Positions 1 to 7,392 of a stretch of 64,000 nucleotides of DNA are shown here, piece by piece. Position 1 is the first letter of the stretch, and each line of letters starts with the position of its first letter. A model generated the notes under the pieces. It was not told the DNA's origin and ran no database searches. It saw only the letters and a list, made by a program, of their open reading frames with translations. The DNA is taken from assembly GCA_036267975.1 (NCBI GenBank), contig DATAVA010000066.1, positions 1-64,000 of the forward strand, given 5' to 3'. A program made the translations under genes and the position numbers. The DNA comes from DAIDKA01 sp036267975 (lineage in GTDB: Bacteria; Pseudomonadota; Gammaproteobacteria; Steroidobacterales; Steroidobacteraceae).

Positions 1-1198
1 TGGTCTCCTCGCGTGCCAGCAGGAAATTCGTCTTGAAATTGAGATAGTCCGTGATCGCTCCGCTGAGGCTGGCCATCCCGGTGCCCCGATTCACGGGAGC
101 TGCCAGATTCGCGTACTGATAGATCGGTACTCCCTGGCCGCCCTGTACCGGATCCGCGAAGGAGACCTGCGGGGAGCCGACCGAGTAAGGCTGGGTGAAG
201 GAGCCATCCGAGCTTAGCGTGACGGGCTGCGGACCGCCCGGCAGGGCGCCTCCGAAGGCGCCCAATGTATACAGAACGCCGCTTTGGCTATTGAAATTCG
301 AGCGGATGTTGGACCCGTAGGCAATGATGTCGGCCGACCCGCTGGCGGGCGGGGTGGTTCCTGTCACGTAGGCGCCCTGGTTCTGTGCGCACCAGCTGCG
401 CGTCTGCTCGCAGCCGACGGCATCCGAATTCTCGTATTCGCCACCAATCAGGAAGTGGATCCGGTTATCGAACAGGCTATGCCCGTACGCGGCGCCGAGA
501 TGCCGGTCGCGTCCGTCGCTGTGCGAGGTCTCGTCAAAGTCCCCCACGATCTTGCCGCCCTCGAGCTTGCTGTCGAGGATGACGTTCTCCACGCCCGCGA
601 TGGCGCCCGAGCCGTAGGCCGCCGACGCACCGCCCGTTACGGTATCGATGCGCGAGACGAGTATTTGCGGGATCAGGTTCAAATCAAAACTGTCTCCCTG
701 GTTGCTGTTGACGGCGCGCTGGCCATCGATCAACAACAGCGTGCGGCTGCCGAAGTACGGATTGAGGCCGCGCAGATCCGGGATGTACGAACCGGTGAAG
801 AAATTGGAATTGCCGGTATTGGCCGGAGTGAAGGTCGAGACGTTCGCGGGGGACAACAGTGCGGCCTGGCCGACATTGATCAGCCCCAGATTCTCCATGG
901 TGGTGGTGTCGACGACGGTCGTCGGCGTCGGAGTGTTGAAGTCGGTGGTGCGTCTGATGCGTGAACCGGTAACCGTGACTTCCTGCAACGGCTGATCGCC
1001 GGTTCCCGTGCTGGTGCTGGTGCTGGCGTCGGCCGGCGGCGCTTGCTGGGCGAGCGCGTGCGTGGACCAGCACAGCGATGCCGTCAGCATGCAGAGCATC
1101 CCAGCGGACGAGGTGAGCTTGGCTGAATTTGCGGTGCGTGCGAATTGCGTGCTCGCGCCACGGAGTATCGCCGCGACGGCTTGGCGTGCTGAGACCAT
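1..1198 (-). CDS. TonB-dependent receptor, N-terminal part (truncated by window edge)
   Basis: The minus-strand frame opens at an ATG (1196-1198) and stays open to the window edge, giving about 399 residues of an outer-membrane receptor. An N-terminal extension is followed by a signal-peptide-like stretch ending STHALAQ|Q near residue 50. A TonB-box-like segment LQEVTVTGSRIRR comes next, then a plug domain (TTMENLG, DLRGLNPYFGSRTLLLIDGQ, IDTVTGGASAAYGSGAIAGV). These plug motifs are typical of proteobacterial TonB-dependent receptors. The beta-barrel lies outside the window, so the ligand cannot be inferred. A good ribosome site (AAGGGG) sits a few bases upstream. It would be energised by a TonB-ExbB-ExbD system such as the one at 38-41 kb. 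The first ~25 residues before the hydrophobic core are unusually long for a signal peptide, so a later start is possible. Confidence 0.9.
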   Translation of the reverse strand, partial: MVSARQAVAAILRGASTQFARTANSAKLTSSAGMLCMLTASLCWSTHALAQQAPPADASTSTSTGTGDQPLQEVTVTGSRIRRTTDFNTPTPTTVVDTTTMENLGLINVGQAALLSPANVSTFTPANTGNSNFFTGSYIPDLRGLNPYFGSRTLLLIDGQRAVNSNQGDSFDLNLIPQILVSRIDTVTGGASAAYGSGAIAGVENVILDSKLEGGKIVGDFDETSHSDGRDRHLGAAYGHSLFDNRIHFLIGGEYENSDAVGCEQTRSWCAQNQGAYVTGTTPPASGSADIIAYGSNIRSNFNSQSGVLYTLGAFGGALPGGPQPVTLSSDGSFTQPYSVGSPQVSFADPVQGGQGVPIYQYANLAAPVNRGTGMASLSGAITDYLNFKTNFLLAREET

Positions 1199-1224
1199 GT
1201 GAACCCCTTTTACAGATGTGTTGT

Positions 1225-1254
1225 GGGAGCGCGACGTTGCAGCGTCGAACTCCC
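1225..1254 (-). other. Hairpin in the 5' leader of the TonB-dependent receptor
   Basis: A near-perfect inverted repeat: outer arms GGGAG/CTCCC, a 2x2 internal loop, inner arms CGACG/CGTCG and a 6-base loop. It lies 27 bases upstream of the receptor start codon, so it would fold in that mRNA leader if transcription starts further upstream. There is no T-run, so it is not an intrinsic terminator. Its role is unknown; leader stability or translation control are possibilities. Confidence 0.5.
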
Positions 1255-1755
1255 GGCTACTTCAGGTCGCTAATCTAGTGGGACGTCGGCCGCACCGCAA
1301 CCGATTGTGGTTAATAAAAGACGCGGTGTATACAACACAAGCATAAGCAAGAAGGCTCGACGAGTTCTGTTCGCCAGTCGCGAAAGACGGGCTGAATAGG
1401 AATGCTTCCCGATGGAATAGACGGGTTGTGTGGACGCGCGCGGCGCACACAACGGCAGGCGGCTTCCTGCGCCAAAAAAATCGCATAATCAGCAAGTTAG
1501 ATAATTATTATCCCTTGCCACGGAAAGACTCGCGGCGATGGCTGAAGGGCGGCTTCCGGGGGTATACGTCCCCGTCACGCTGTGACCTTAAATGAGCAAT
1601 ATGGATCCTATTGTGCTGCAACGTAACGAATGGTTATACAGCCATATAAATATTAGTGGTAGTAAACGGACAAATAGTCGCGCACTGCAACATTTCGCTA
1701 CAAAGCCGATATTTTGAAAAGAACATTTTCCCTTTTGAACAGGCATGATCCGCAC
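1255..1755. other. Divergent intergenic region between receptor and polysaccharide deacetylase
   Basis: About 500 bases with no convincing gene; the short open frames here lack codon bias and recognisable products. The region is richer in A+T than its surroundings, particularly 1300-1350, 1480-1515 and 1595-1720, as expected for promoters facing both ways. TATACA-type -10 candidates occur near 1328 on the minus strand and near 1634 on the plus strand. Neither has a good -35 at a normal distance, so I assign no promoter. Confidence 0.5.
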
Positions 1756-2595
1756 ATGGAGCACGAGGGCAGCATGCGAGCGCAGGGTCTGGGGGCACGG
1801 CTGGACCGGCTGTTGCCGACCCCGTGGTTGAAACTGTGCGTGGTGCTGCATGCAGCCGCGATGGCCGCAGTCGTCGCGAATTGGCGGCTGTGGCCCTGGA
1901 GCCTGCTGGTCCTGGTCGCGGCCCACGTGTTGCTGGTACTGGGGAGCCTGCTGCCGCGCAGCCGGCTGCTGGGCCCGAACTGGACCCGCTTGCCTGGCGG
2001 GCAGCACACCGTGGCGCTGACCATTGATGATGGCCCCGATCCTGACGTCACACCGGCGGTGCTGGACCTGCTGGCGCGGCACCAGGTGCGTGCCACCTTC
2101 TTCTGTATCGGTGAGCGGGTCACGCAACATCCTGAACTGGCCCGACGCATTGCCCGTGAAGGCCACGAAATCGGCAACCACAGTGAGCATCATCGCCACG
2201 TGTTTTCGCTGTTCGGACCCGCGGCCATGCGCCGCGAGATCGTTCTGGCGCAGGCCAGCATCCAGGCCGTCTGCCAGGCGGTGCCACGTTTCTTCCGCGC
2301 GCCCGCGGGGCTGCGTAATCCTTTCCTGCAGCCTTGTCTGGCCGAGCTGGGCTTGCAGCTGGCGAGCTGGACGCGACGCGGTTACGACACGGTGAACGCG
2401 GATGCTGAGGCCGTGCTCGCGCGGCTCACCCGCAACCTCAAGGCCGGCGACATCCTGTTACTGCATGATGGCTGCGCTGCCCGCGCAGCGGACGGGACCC
2501 CGGTGATTCTCGCGGTACTGCCCGGATTGCTGGCAGTCCTGGCCAGCCAGCGCCTCAGCTGTATCACCCTCGCGGAAGGATTGCCGGGACCTTGA
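1756..2595 (+). CDS. Polysaccharide deacetylase (NodB homology, carbohydrate esterase 4)
   Basis: A predicted metal-dependent deacetylase of N-acetylated or O-acylated glycans. The N-terminal third holds two hydrophobic segments (about residues 24-66), so the enzyme is probably anchored to the inner membrane. The NodB motifs follow: TIDDGPDPD with Asp91/Asp92, an H-S-x-x-H metal motif in NHSEHH (His142, His146), RAPAGLRNP, and a C-terminal LLLHDG. These match carbohydrate esterase family 4. The frame can be extended to a TTG at 1714, but the ATG at 1756 is a more plausible start, and ATG 1774 is also possible. It lies alone between a divergent receptor and rseP. The substrate (peptidoglycan, exopolysaccharide or lipid-linked sugar) cannot be told. 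Confidence 0.85.
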   Translation: MEHEGSMRAQGLGARLDRLLPTPWLKLCVVLHAAAMAAVVANWRLWPWSLLVLVAAHVLLVLGSLLPRSRLLGPNWTRLPGGQHTVALTIDDGPDPDVTPAVLDLLARHQVRATFFCIGERVTQHPELARRIAREGHEIGNHSEHHRHVFSLFGPAAMRREIVLAQASIQAVCQAVPRFFRAPAGLRNPFLQPCLAELGLQLASWTRRGYDTVNADAEAVLARLTRNLKAGDILLLHDGCAARAADGTPVILAVLPGLLAVLASQRLSCITLAEGLPGP

Positions 2596-2610
2596 AGCCC
2601 GCGGTCCCGG
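2584..2610. other. GC-rich hairpin at the end of the deacetylase gene
   Basis: An 8-bp perfect stem, CCGGGACC/GGTCCCGG, with an 11-base loop overlaps the deacetylase stop codon. No T-tract follows, so it is at best a weak terminator or mRNA 3'-end stabiliser. A TACAAT -10-like box at 2624-2629 sits just downstream, in the right place for an rseP transcript, but I see no good -35. Confidence 0.4.
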
Positions 2611-2659
2611 CAGCCACTAAGGCTACAATGCGTCATGAAACCGGCTGGAGCTTGAGCGG

Positions 2660-4036
2660 ATGAATGTGGTTTGGTATGCGCTGTGGTACGTGATTGCAGT
2701 CGGCTTCCTGGTGATCGTGCATGAGTACGGACACTTCTGCGTGGCGCGCAGCCTCGGGTTCAAAGTGCTGCGCTTTTCCATCGGCTTCGGCAAGCCGATC
2801 TGGCGGCGGGTGCTGGGCAAGGATGGGACCGAGCTGGTGATTGCGCCCATTCCGATGGGCGGCTACGTGAAAATGCTCGATGAACGCGAAGGCCCGGTGC
2901 CGCCGGAATTCCTGGCCCGCTCGTTCACCCGCAAGCCCCCCTGGCAGCGCATCCTGGTGCTGTTCGCCGGGCCGGGCTTCAACGTGCTGTTCGCCATCCT
3001 CGTGCTGTGGGGCATGCGCTGGGTTTCCGGTATTGACGCGGTGAAGCCCATCGTCGGGGAGGTCCAGCCGGCATCGATCGCCGCCCGCAGCGGCATGTCC
3101 CGCGGCGATGAAATCCTGGCCATCGATGACAAGCCGATACCCGATTCGCGCGATGTCATGTTCGATCTGCTGGATACCATCCTGGGTCACGGCCAAGCGC
3201 GCGTGGCGGTGCGTTCGGCCAATGGTCAGGTCCATACCCTCGTCCTGTCCGTGCCTGATCCGGCCGCTCGCCGCCAGCTGACCGAGCCGGCGATGCTGAT
3301 GTCGGGCCTGGGTTTCGAATTCCAGGAAGCGCCGCGGCCGACGCTGCTGGGCGAAGTCACGCGCGGCGGCAATGCCGAGCGCGCGGGCCTGCGCAAGGGA
3401 GATCGCATCGTCGCCGTCGATGCGACGCCGGTCAGTGATTGGGCCGACGTCTCACGGATCGTCGCAGCGGCCGTCGGCAGGACCATCACCGTGCAGTATC
3501 AGCGCGCCGGCGTGACGCACACGGCTCGGGTGCCCGTCACTGCGATCCGCGATGATACGGGCCGGATGATCGGCCGCATCGGCATCGGCAGCACCATCGG
3601 CGGCAGGCTGCCGCCGGGCATGTTTGTACACAAGGACCTGTCGCCCGGCGCTGCACTGGTCAGCGCCTGTGATGACGCCTGGACCCTCACGGCCACCCAG
3701 AGCGAGCTGCTTTATCGGATGGTGCTCGGCGAGGTGTCGGTGAAGAACCTCAGTGGTCCGCTGAGCATCGCCCAATACGCCGGCGAATCCGCGCAGGCCG
3801 GCCCGGAGTCATTCCTGGAGTTCATGGTCCTGATCTCGCTGGCCATTGCACTGTTCAACCTGCTGCCGATCCCGCTGCTGGACGGCGGCCAGATCGTGTT
3901 CCAGGCGGCGGAATGGATCAAGGGCAAACCCTTGAGCGAGCGCACGCAGATATTCGGCCAGCAGGTCGGTATCGCGCTGCTGGTGCTGCTGCTCGGGGTG
4001 GCGCTGTTCAATGATGTCTCGCGCCAGTTTGGCTGA
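2660..4036 (+). CDS. rseP: RseP-family site-2 zinc metalloprotease
   Basis: An inner-membrane intramembrane protease that makes the second cut in anti-sigma factors (RseA-type) and clears signal-peptide remnants. At 458 residues it is close to E. coli RseP (450). The zinc motif HEYGH is at residues 21-25 in the first membrane segment. Two PDZ domains follow (about 125-200 and 205-290; GDEILAIDDKPI and GDRIVAVDATPV). The C-terminal catalytic segment has NLLPIPLLDGG, which supplies the third zinc ligand, and a final hydrophobic helix. In most gammaproteobacteria rseP sits between dxr and bamA; here it stands alone after a deacetylase. A 6-codon frame (2635-2655) ends 4 bases before the ATG and contains the likely ribosome site. 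Confidence 0.93.
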   Translation: MNVVWYALWYVIAVGFLVIVHEYGHFCVARSLGFKVLRFSIGFGKPIWRRVLGKDGTELVIAPIPMGGYVKMLDEREGPVPPEFLARSFTRKPPWQRILVLFAGPGFNVLFAILVLWGMRWVSGIDAVKPIVGEVQPASIAARSGMSRGDEILAIDDKPIPDSRDVMFDLLDTILGHGQARVAVRSANGQVHTLVLSVPDPAARRQLTEPAMLMSGLGFEFQEAPRPTLLGEVTRGGNAERAGLRKGDRIVAVDATPVSDWADVSRIVAAAVGRTITVQYQRAGVTHTARVPVTAIRDDTGRMIGRIGIGSTIGGRLPPGMFVHKDLSPGAALVSACDDAWTLTATQSELLYRMVLGEVSVKNLSGPLSIAQYAGESAQAGPESFLEFMVLISLAIALFNLLPIPLLDGGQIVFQAAEWIKGKPLSERTQIFGQQVGIALLVLLLGVALFNDVSRQFG

Positions 4037-4053
4037 CGCGAGACCGAGGTGGA

Positions 4054-4785
4054 CTACTCGACGCTGTAACCGCGACCCTGCAGACAGGCGCCCATGGCCC
4101 GGTAGTAATCCGTGCTCTTCGCATTGAACTGATCCGGCGACACCTTGCCACCCGCAGCGGTGGGATCAAACCCGGTCTGGTTCGTCGCCCAGGCGTGACA
4201 CTCGTACTTGTCCTTCGACTGCTGGTCGGCGCTTTGGCCGTTGCGTGGATAGATGAACAGCTGGGTGGTGGTCGGGGGCGGCGGGGCATCCGCGTCGGGC
4301 GCCGCATCCGCCGCACCGGAGGGCGGGTCGACGACCTCGTAGCCGTGGTCCGGCGCGTCCCACATGTAGTACGTATCATTCGCGTAGTAGTACGGTGCGC
4401 CGCCGAACCAGACGGTGGAGTAGAAGGGCGGCAGCACCGGTACGAACACGCCGATCGGCGGCGCCACGACCACGAAGCTGCCGCCCCGCGGCGCATACCA
4501 GACGCCGCCCGCATAGAAGAAGCGGTCGTGACCGTGGTTGATCAGGAGGCGGTCTCGCGGCAGATCACGCACGACGTAGCCGCGATCGTAATACGCATGG
4601 TTGTGACTGAAGCGCGCATCGAAGTGCTGGTGCGGCGCTGCCGGACCATGCGCGGCCGGGGGGCCGTGCCGTCCGCCTTCGTGTTCGTCGCGCGAATCGG
4701 CACTGACGATGCCACTGAACAGGATCGCAGTGACACCGAGCGTGGTCAGCGCGGCGGCACGAATCATGGAGGGAGTGGGAGTCAT
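4054..4785 (-). CDS. Secreted protein of unknown function (DUF6515-like) with C-terminal paired-cysteine domain
   Basis: 243 residues. An N-terminal signal peptide (cleavage near IVSA-DSRD, about residue 30) precedes a His/Pro/Gly-rich stretch. A middle region rich in Tyr, Trp and aromatic-Pro pairs (YYDRGYVVRDLP, GGVWYAPRGGSFVVVAPPIG) recalls DUF6515-type envelope proteins. The last ~72 residues (172-243) hold a YPRNGQS...DKYECHAWA motif and a DYYRAMGACLQGRGYS ending. The two cysteines (about 196 and 234) could form a disulfide. The same two half-motifs recur in the next gene, 12 bases away on the same strand. No enzyme signature is visible. It is probably periplasmic or outer-membrane associated; the function is unknown. 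Confidence 0.75.
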   Translation of the reverse strand: MTPTPSMIRAAALTTLGVTAILFSGIVSADSRDEHEGGRHGPPAAHGPAAPHQHFDARFSHNHAYYDRGYVVRDLPRDRLLINHGHDRFFYAGGVWYAPRGGSFVVVAPPIGVFVPVLPPFYSTVWFGGAPYYYANDTYYMWDAPDHGYEVVDPPSGAADAAPDADAPPPPTTTQLFIYPRNGQSADQQSKDKYECHAWATNQTGFDPTAAGGKVSPDQFNAKSTDYYRAMGACLQGRGYSVE

Positions 4786-4797
4786 CTTGAATTCCTG

Positions 4798-5361
4798 TTA
4801 TTTGATGCTGTAGCCACGGCCTTCGAGGCAGGCACCCAGCGCGCGACGGTAGTCCGAGGCCTTGCGCTCGATCTGCGCGGCCTGGGCCTGCATGTGGGCA
4901 TCGGCGCTGGCATTCGCCGCGCCCTGCGCCTGCGCATCTGCGGACGCCTCGGCGCCCGCGCCGATCGCGCCGCCCAACAGCGCGCCCAGCAGCAGCCCCG
5001 CACCGGCATTGCGCGGATTGGACACGGCCGCGCCCAGAATGCCGCCGGTCACCGCGCCCACCGCGACGCCGGATCCGGGCGCAGGTCCACCGACGACGCG
5101 AACGCGCTCATGAGGCGGCACATTCGGCGCGCTGGGATTGAAGCCACTCTGCTGCGTTGCCCACGTGGAACATTCGTAATGGTCCCGATCCTGCTGCTGA
5201 GGTGTCTGACCCTGCTGCGGATACGCGTACACCGTGACGTTCGGCGGCGGTGGTGGCGGCGCCGGGGGCGGCGGCCCGGCCACGCAGGCCGATAGCAGCG
5301 CACTCGTGGCGATCGCCGCCAGGATGCGGACATGACTGAAGAGGGGATCTTTAAGCATCAT
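4798..5361 (-). CDS. Glycine-zipper lipoprotein with split paired-cysteine domain
   Basis: 187 residues. A lipobox LLSAC with lipidated Cys26 and no Asp at +2 predicts an outer-membrane lipoprotein. A Pro-rich linker (27-40) leads to VYAYPQQGQT...DHYECSTWATQQSGFNP (44-78). A Gly/Ala-rich glycine-zipper segment (about 91-137) follows. A charged Ala/Gln stretch then leads to ASDYRRALGACLEGRGYSIK at the C-terminus. The half-motifs around Cys64 and Cys178 match the downstream neighbour's C-terminal domain, but here the zipper is inserted between them. Glycine zippers in lipoproteins such as SlyB or YMGG types insert in membranes. The start may be either of two tandem ATGs (5361 or 5358). Likely envelope role; exact function unknown. 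Confidence 0.8.
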   Translation of the reverse strand: MMLKDPLFSHVRILAAIATSALLSACVAGPPPPAPPPPPPNVTVYAYPQQGQTPQQQDRDHYECSTWATQQSGFNPSAPNVPPHERVRVVGGPAPGSGVAVGAVTGGILGAAVSNPRNAGAGLLLGALLGGAIGAGAEASADAQAQGAANASADAHMQAQAAQIERKASDYRRALGACLEGRGYSIK

Positions 5362-5653
5362 GATTCATTTCCAATAGCGTTCCGTACGCTTAAAGACGCA
5401 AAACGCGACAATCTGTGCCGCCGTTGACCGGTGCTTGCATCTTTTGACTGCGGTGATAGGCCGATGTTCCGTTCCAATGGGTCCGTTGCATATGATGTCC
5501 TTTATTCAAGCACATCGTAAGTCATTGAATAATCATATAACTTATATGCTCATACCGAACAAGTCTTACACCGGGAGCGCTGCCGCACCTCACCATGCAA
5601 TGGCATGTGTACACTTCCGGCCCCCGCTTGTATTGACCCAAACGCTCATTTGA
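5362..5653. other. Divergent promoter region between lipoprotein and cysQ
   Basis: 292 bases without a supported gene. A strongly A+T-rich core lies at about 5511-5565 and contains ATATAACTTATAT, an imperfect palindrome. Promoters facing both ways are expected here, but no clear -35/-10 pair can be assigned. No ribosome site is obvious just ahead of cysQ. Confidence 0.45.
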
Positions 5654-6457
5654 ATGTCAGACAGTTTGTTACTCGCAGCTATGATCGATGCCGCCCGCGA
5701 GGCCGGACAGGCCGCGAACCGGATTTACCATGGGACTTTCGCGGTCCATACCAAAAGCGATGATTCCCCGGTCACGGCCGCGGACCACGTGGCTGAGGAG
5801 ATCATCCTCAGGGCCCTGCGCAGCCATGCGCCCGGTATCGCAGTGGTCGCCGAGGAGCAGGCCGCAGCCGGGCATATTCCGGCGGTCGCGACGGAGTTCT
5901 TTTTGGTCGATCCGCTGGACGGCACGAAGGAGTTCATCCAGAGGCGCGGCGACTTCACGGTCAATATCGCCCTGATACGGCACGCGGCGCCGGCACTCGG
6001 CGTCGTGTACGCGCCCGCCAAGGGTCAGCTGTTCGCGGGGAATGTCGCGACGCGGAGCGCACGCCGCGCGTGGCTCGATCCGGACACGACAGCGGGCGCC
6101 GATTTCGCGGCCATCCGGGTGCGCGAGCTCCCCGCCGCCGGCCTCATCGCAGTGGCGTCTCGTTCGCACCGCACGCCGCAGACCGATGCCTATCTGGCGC
6201 GCTACCACATCGCCGAGCTGGTGGCCGTCGGTTCGTCGCTGAAATTCTGTCTGGTGGCCGCAGGTGAGGCGGATCTGTATCCGCGCCTGGGTCCAACGAT
6301 GGAATGGGACACCGCCGCCGGGCATGCGGTGCTGCTCGCCGCCGGCGGCCAGGTGTTCGGGCCGGACGCGCAGCCCCTGGGCTACGGCAAGCCGCAGTAT
6401 CGCAATCCCTGGTTCGTGGCCAGCGGCGCCTTCGTGCCGCATGCGCTTGCGGCATGA
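5654..6457 (+). CDS. cysQ: 3'(2'),5'-bisphosphate nucleotidase CysQ
   Basis: Hydrolyses 3'-phosphoadenosine 5'-phosphate, and possibly PAPS, to AMP, clearing the by-product of sulfate assimilation. At 267 residues it is a little longer than E. coli CysQ (246). The inositol-monophosphatase-fold motifs are present: VVAEEQ (metal-binding Glu), DPLDGTKEF with Asp86/Asp89, and a C-terminal EWDTAAGHAVLLAAGG, the second metal motif. The DGTKEFIQRRGDFTVNIAL wording is specific to CysQ rather than SuhB. It is the first gene of a sulfate-activation operon: its TGA overlaps the cysD ATG (ATGA). The enzyme therefore appears co-expressed with the machinery that generates its substrate. A magnesium-dependent, lithium-sensitive cytoplasmic or membrane-associated enzyme is expected from the family. 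Confidence 0.95.
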   Translation: MSDSLLLAAMIDAAREAGQAANRIYHGTFAVHTKSDDSPVTAADHVAEEIILRALRSHAPGIAVVAEEQAAAGHIPAVATEFFLVDPLDGTKEFIQRRGDFTVNIALIRHAAPALGVVYAPAKGQLFAGNVATRSARRAWLDPDTTAGADFAAIRVRELPAAGLIAVASRSHRTPQTDAYLARYHIAELVAVGSSLKFCLVAAGEADLYPRLGPTMEWDTAAGHAVLLAAGGQVFGPDAQPLGYGKPQYRNPWFVASGAFVPHALAA

Positions 6458-7392
6458 ACGACAAGGTCATGACAGTGAACAAATCCAAACCGGCACTCGC
6501 AGCACACCTGAAACGGCTGGAGGCCGAGTCCATCGGCATCATGCGCGAGGTCGCCGCTGAATTCGCCAACCCCGTGATGCTCTATTCGATCGGCAAGGAC
6601 TCCGGGGTGATGCTGCACCTGGCGCTCAAGGCCTTCTTTCCCTCGAAGCCGCCGTTTCCGCTGTTGCACGTCGATACGGGGTGGAAATTCCGCGACATGA
6701 TCCGTCATCGCGACATGATCGTGGCGCGCTACGGCTTCAAGCTGCTGGCCTATACCAACCAGGATGGCGTGGCGCGGGGCATCAATCCGATCCGTTCGGG
6801 CTCGCAGGTGCACACGCAGGTCATGAAGACCGAGGCGTTGAAGCAGGCACTCGACCAGTATGGGTTCGATGCCGCCTTCGGTGGCGCGCGCCGTGATGAG
6901 GAAAAAAGTCGCGCCAAGGAGCGGATTTTTTCGGTGCGATCGGCCGGACATACCTGGGAGCCACGCAGTCAACGCCCGGAATTGTGGCAGCTGTATAACA
7001 CCCGTCTGACCAAAGGCGAGACCATCCGGGTGTTCCCGCTGTCGAATTGGACCGAACTCGATATCTGGCAGTACACGCGCGCCGAAGACATTCCGGTGGT
7101 GCCCCTGTACTTTGCAGCGCCCCGACCGGTCGTGAGGCGCGATGGCATGCTCATCATGCGCGACGATGACCGCATGCCGCTGTTGCCGGGCGAGCAGGAG
7201 GAGATGCGCAGTGTGCGCTTCCGCTCCCTCGGTGATTATCCGCTGTCGGCGGCCATCGACAGTACCGCGACCACACTCGATGCCATCATCGATGAGATGC
7301 TCGCCGCCCGCACTTCGGAGCGCTCCGGACGCCTGATCGACAGCGACGAGGCGGCCTCCATGGAACGCAAGAAGCGCGAAGGATATTTTTGA
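6454..7392 (+). CDS. cysD: Sulfate adenylyltransferase subunit 2
   Basis: Catalytic subunit of ATP sulfurylase, which makes adenosine 5'-phosphosulfate from ATP and sulfate with the GTPase CysN. 312 residues. The PP-loop nucleotide motif SIGKDSGVML is near residue 44, followed by the family signatures LLHVDTGWKFRDMI, FGGARRDEEKSRAKER and FPLSNWTELDIWQY. The family's usual SIGKDSSVM appears here as SIGKDSGVM, a mild variant. The ATG overlaps the cysQ stop (ATGA); the frame can be extended upstream to 6304 but that part is cysQ in another frame. ATG 6469 is an alternative start. The stop overlaps the cysNC start by one base, so the three genes are likely translationally coupled. Confidence 0.96.
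   Translation: MNDKVMTVNKSKPALAAHLKRLEAESIGIMREVAAEFANPVMLYSIGKDSGVMLHLALKAFFPSKPPFPLLHVDTGWKFRDMIRHRDMIVARYGFKLLAYTNQDGVARGINPIRSGSQVHTQVMKTEALKQALDQYGFDAAFGGARRDEEKSRAKERIFSVRSAGHTWEPRSQRPELWQLYNTRLTKGETIRVFPLSNWTELDIWQYTRAEDIPVVPLYFAAPRPVVRRDGMLIMRDDDRMPLLPGEQEEMRSVRFRSLGDYPLSAAIDSTATTLDAIIDEMLAARTSERSGRLIDSDEAASMERKKREGYF

Noticed and set aside
4195..5295. A 366-codon plus-strand frame across the two secreted proteins
   Set aside because: It is antisense to two proteins with clear signal peptides and shared motifs; its own product is Arg-rich with no recognisable domain.
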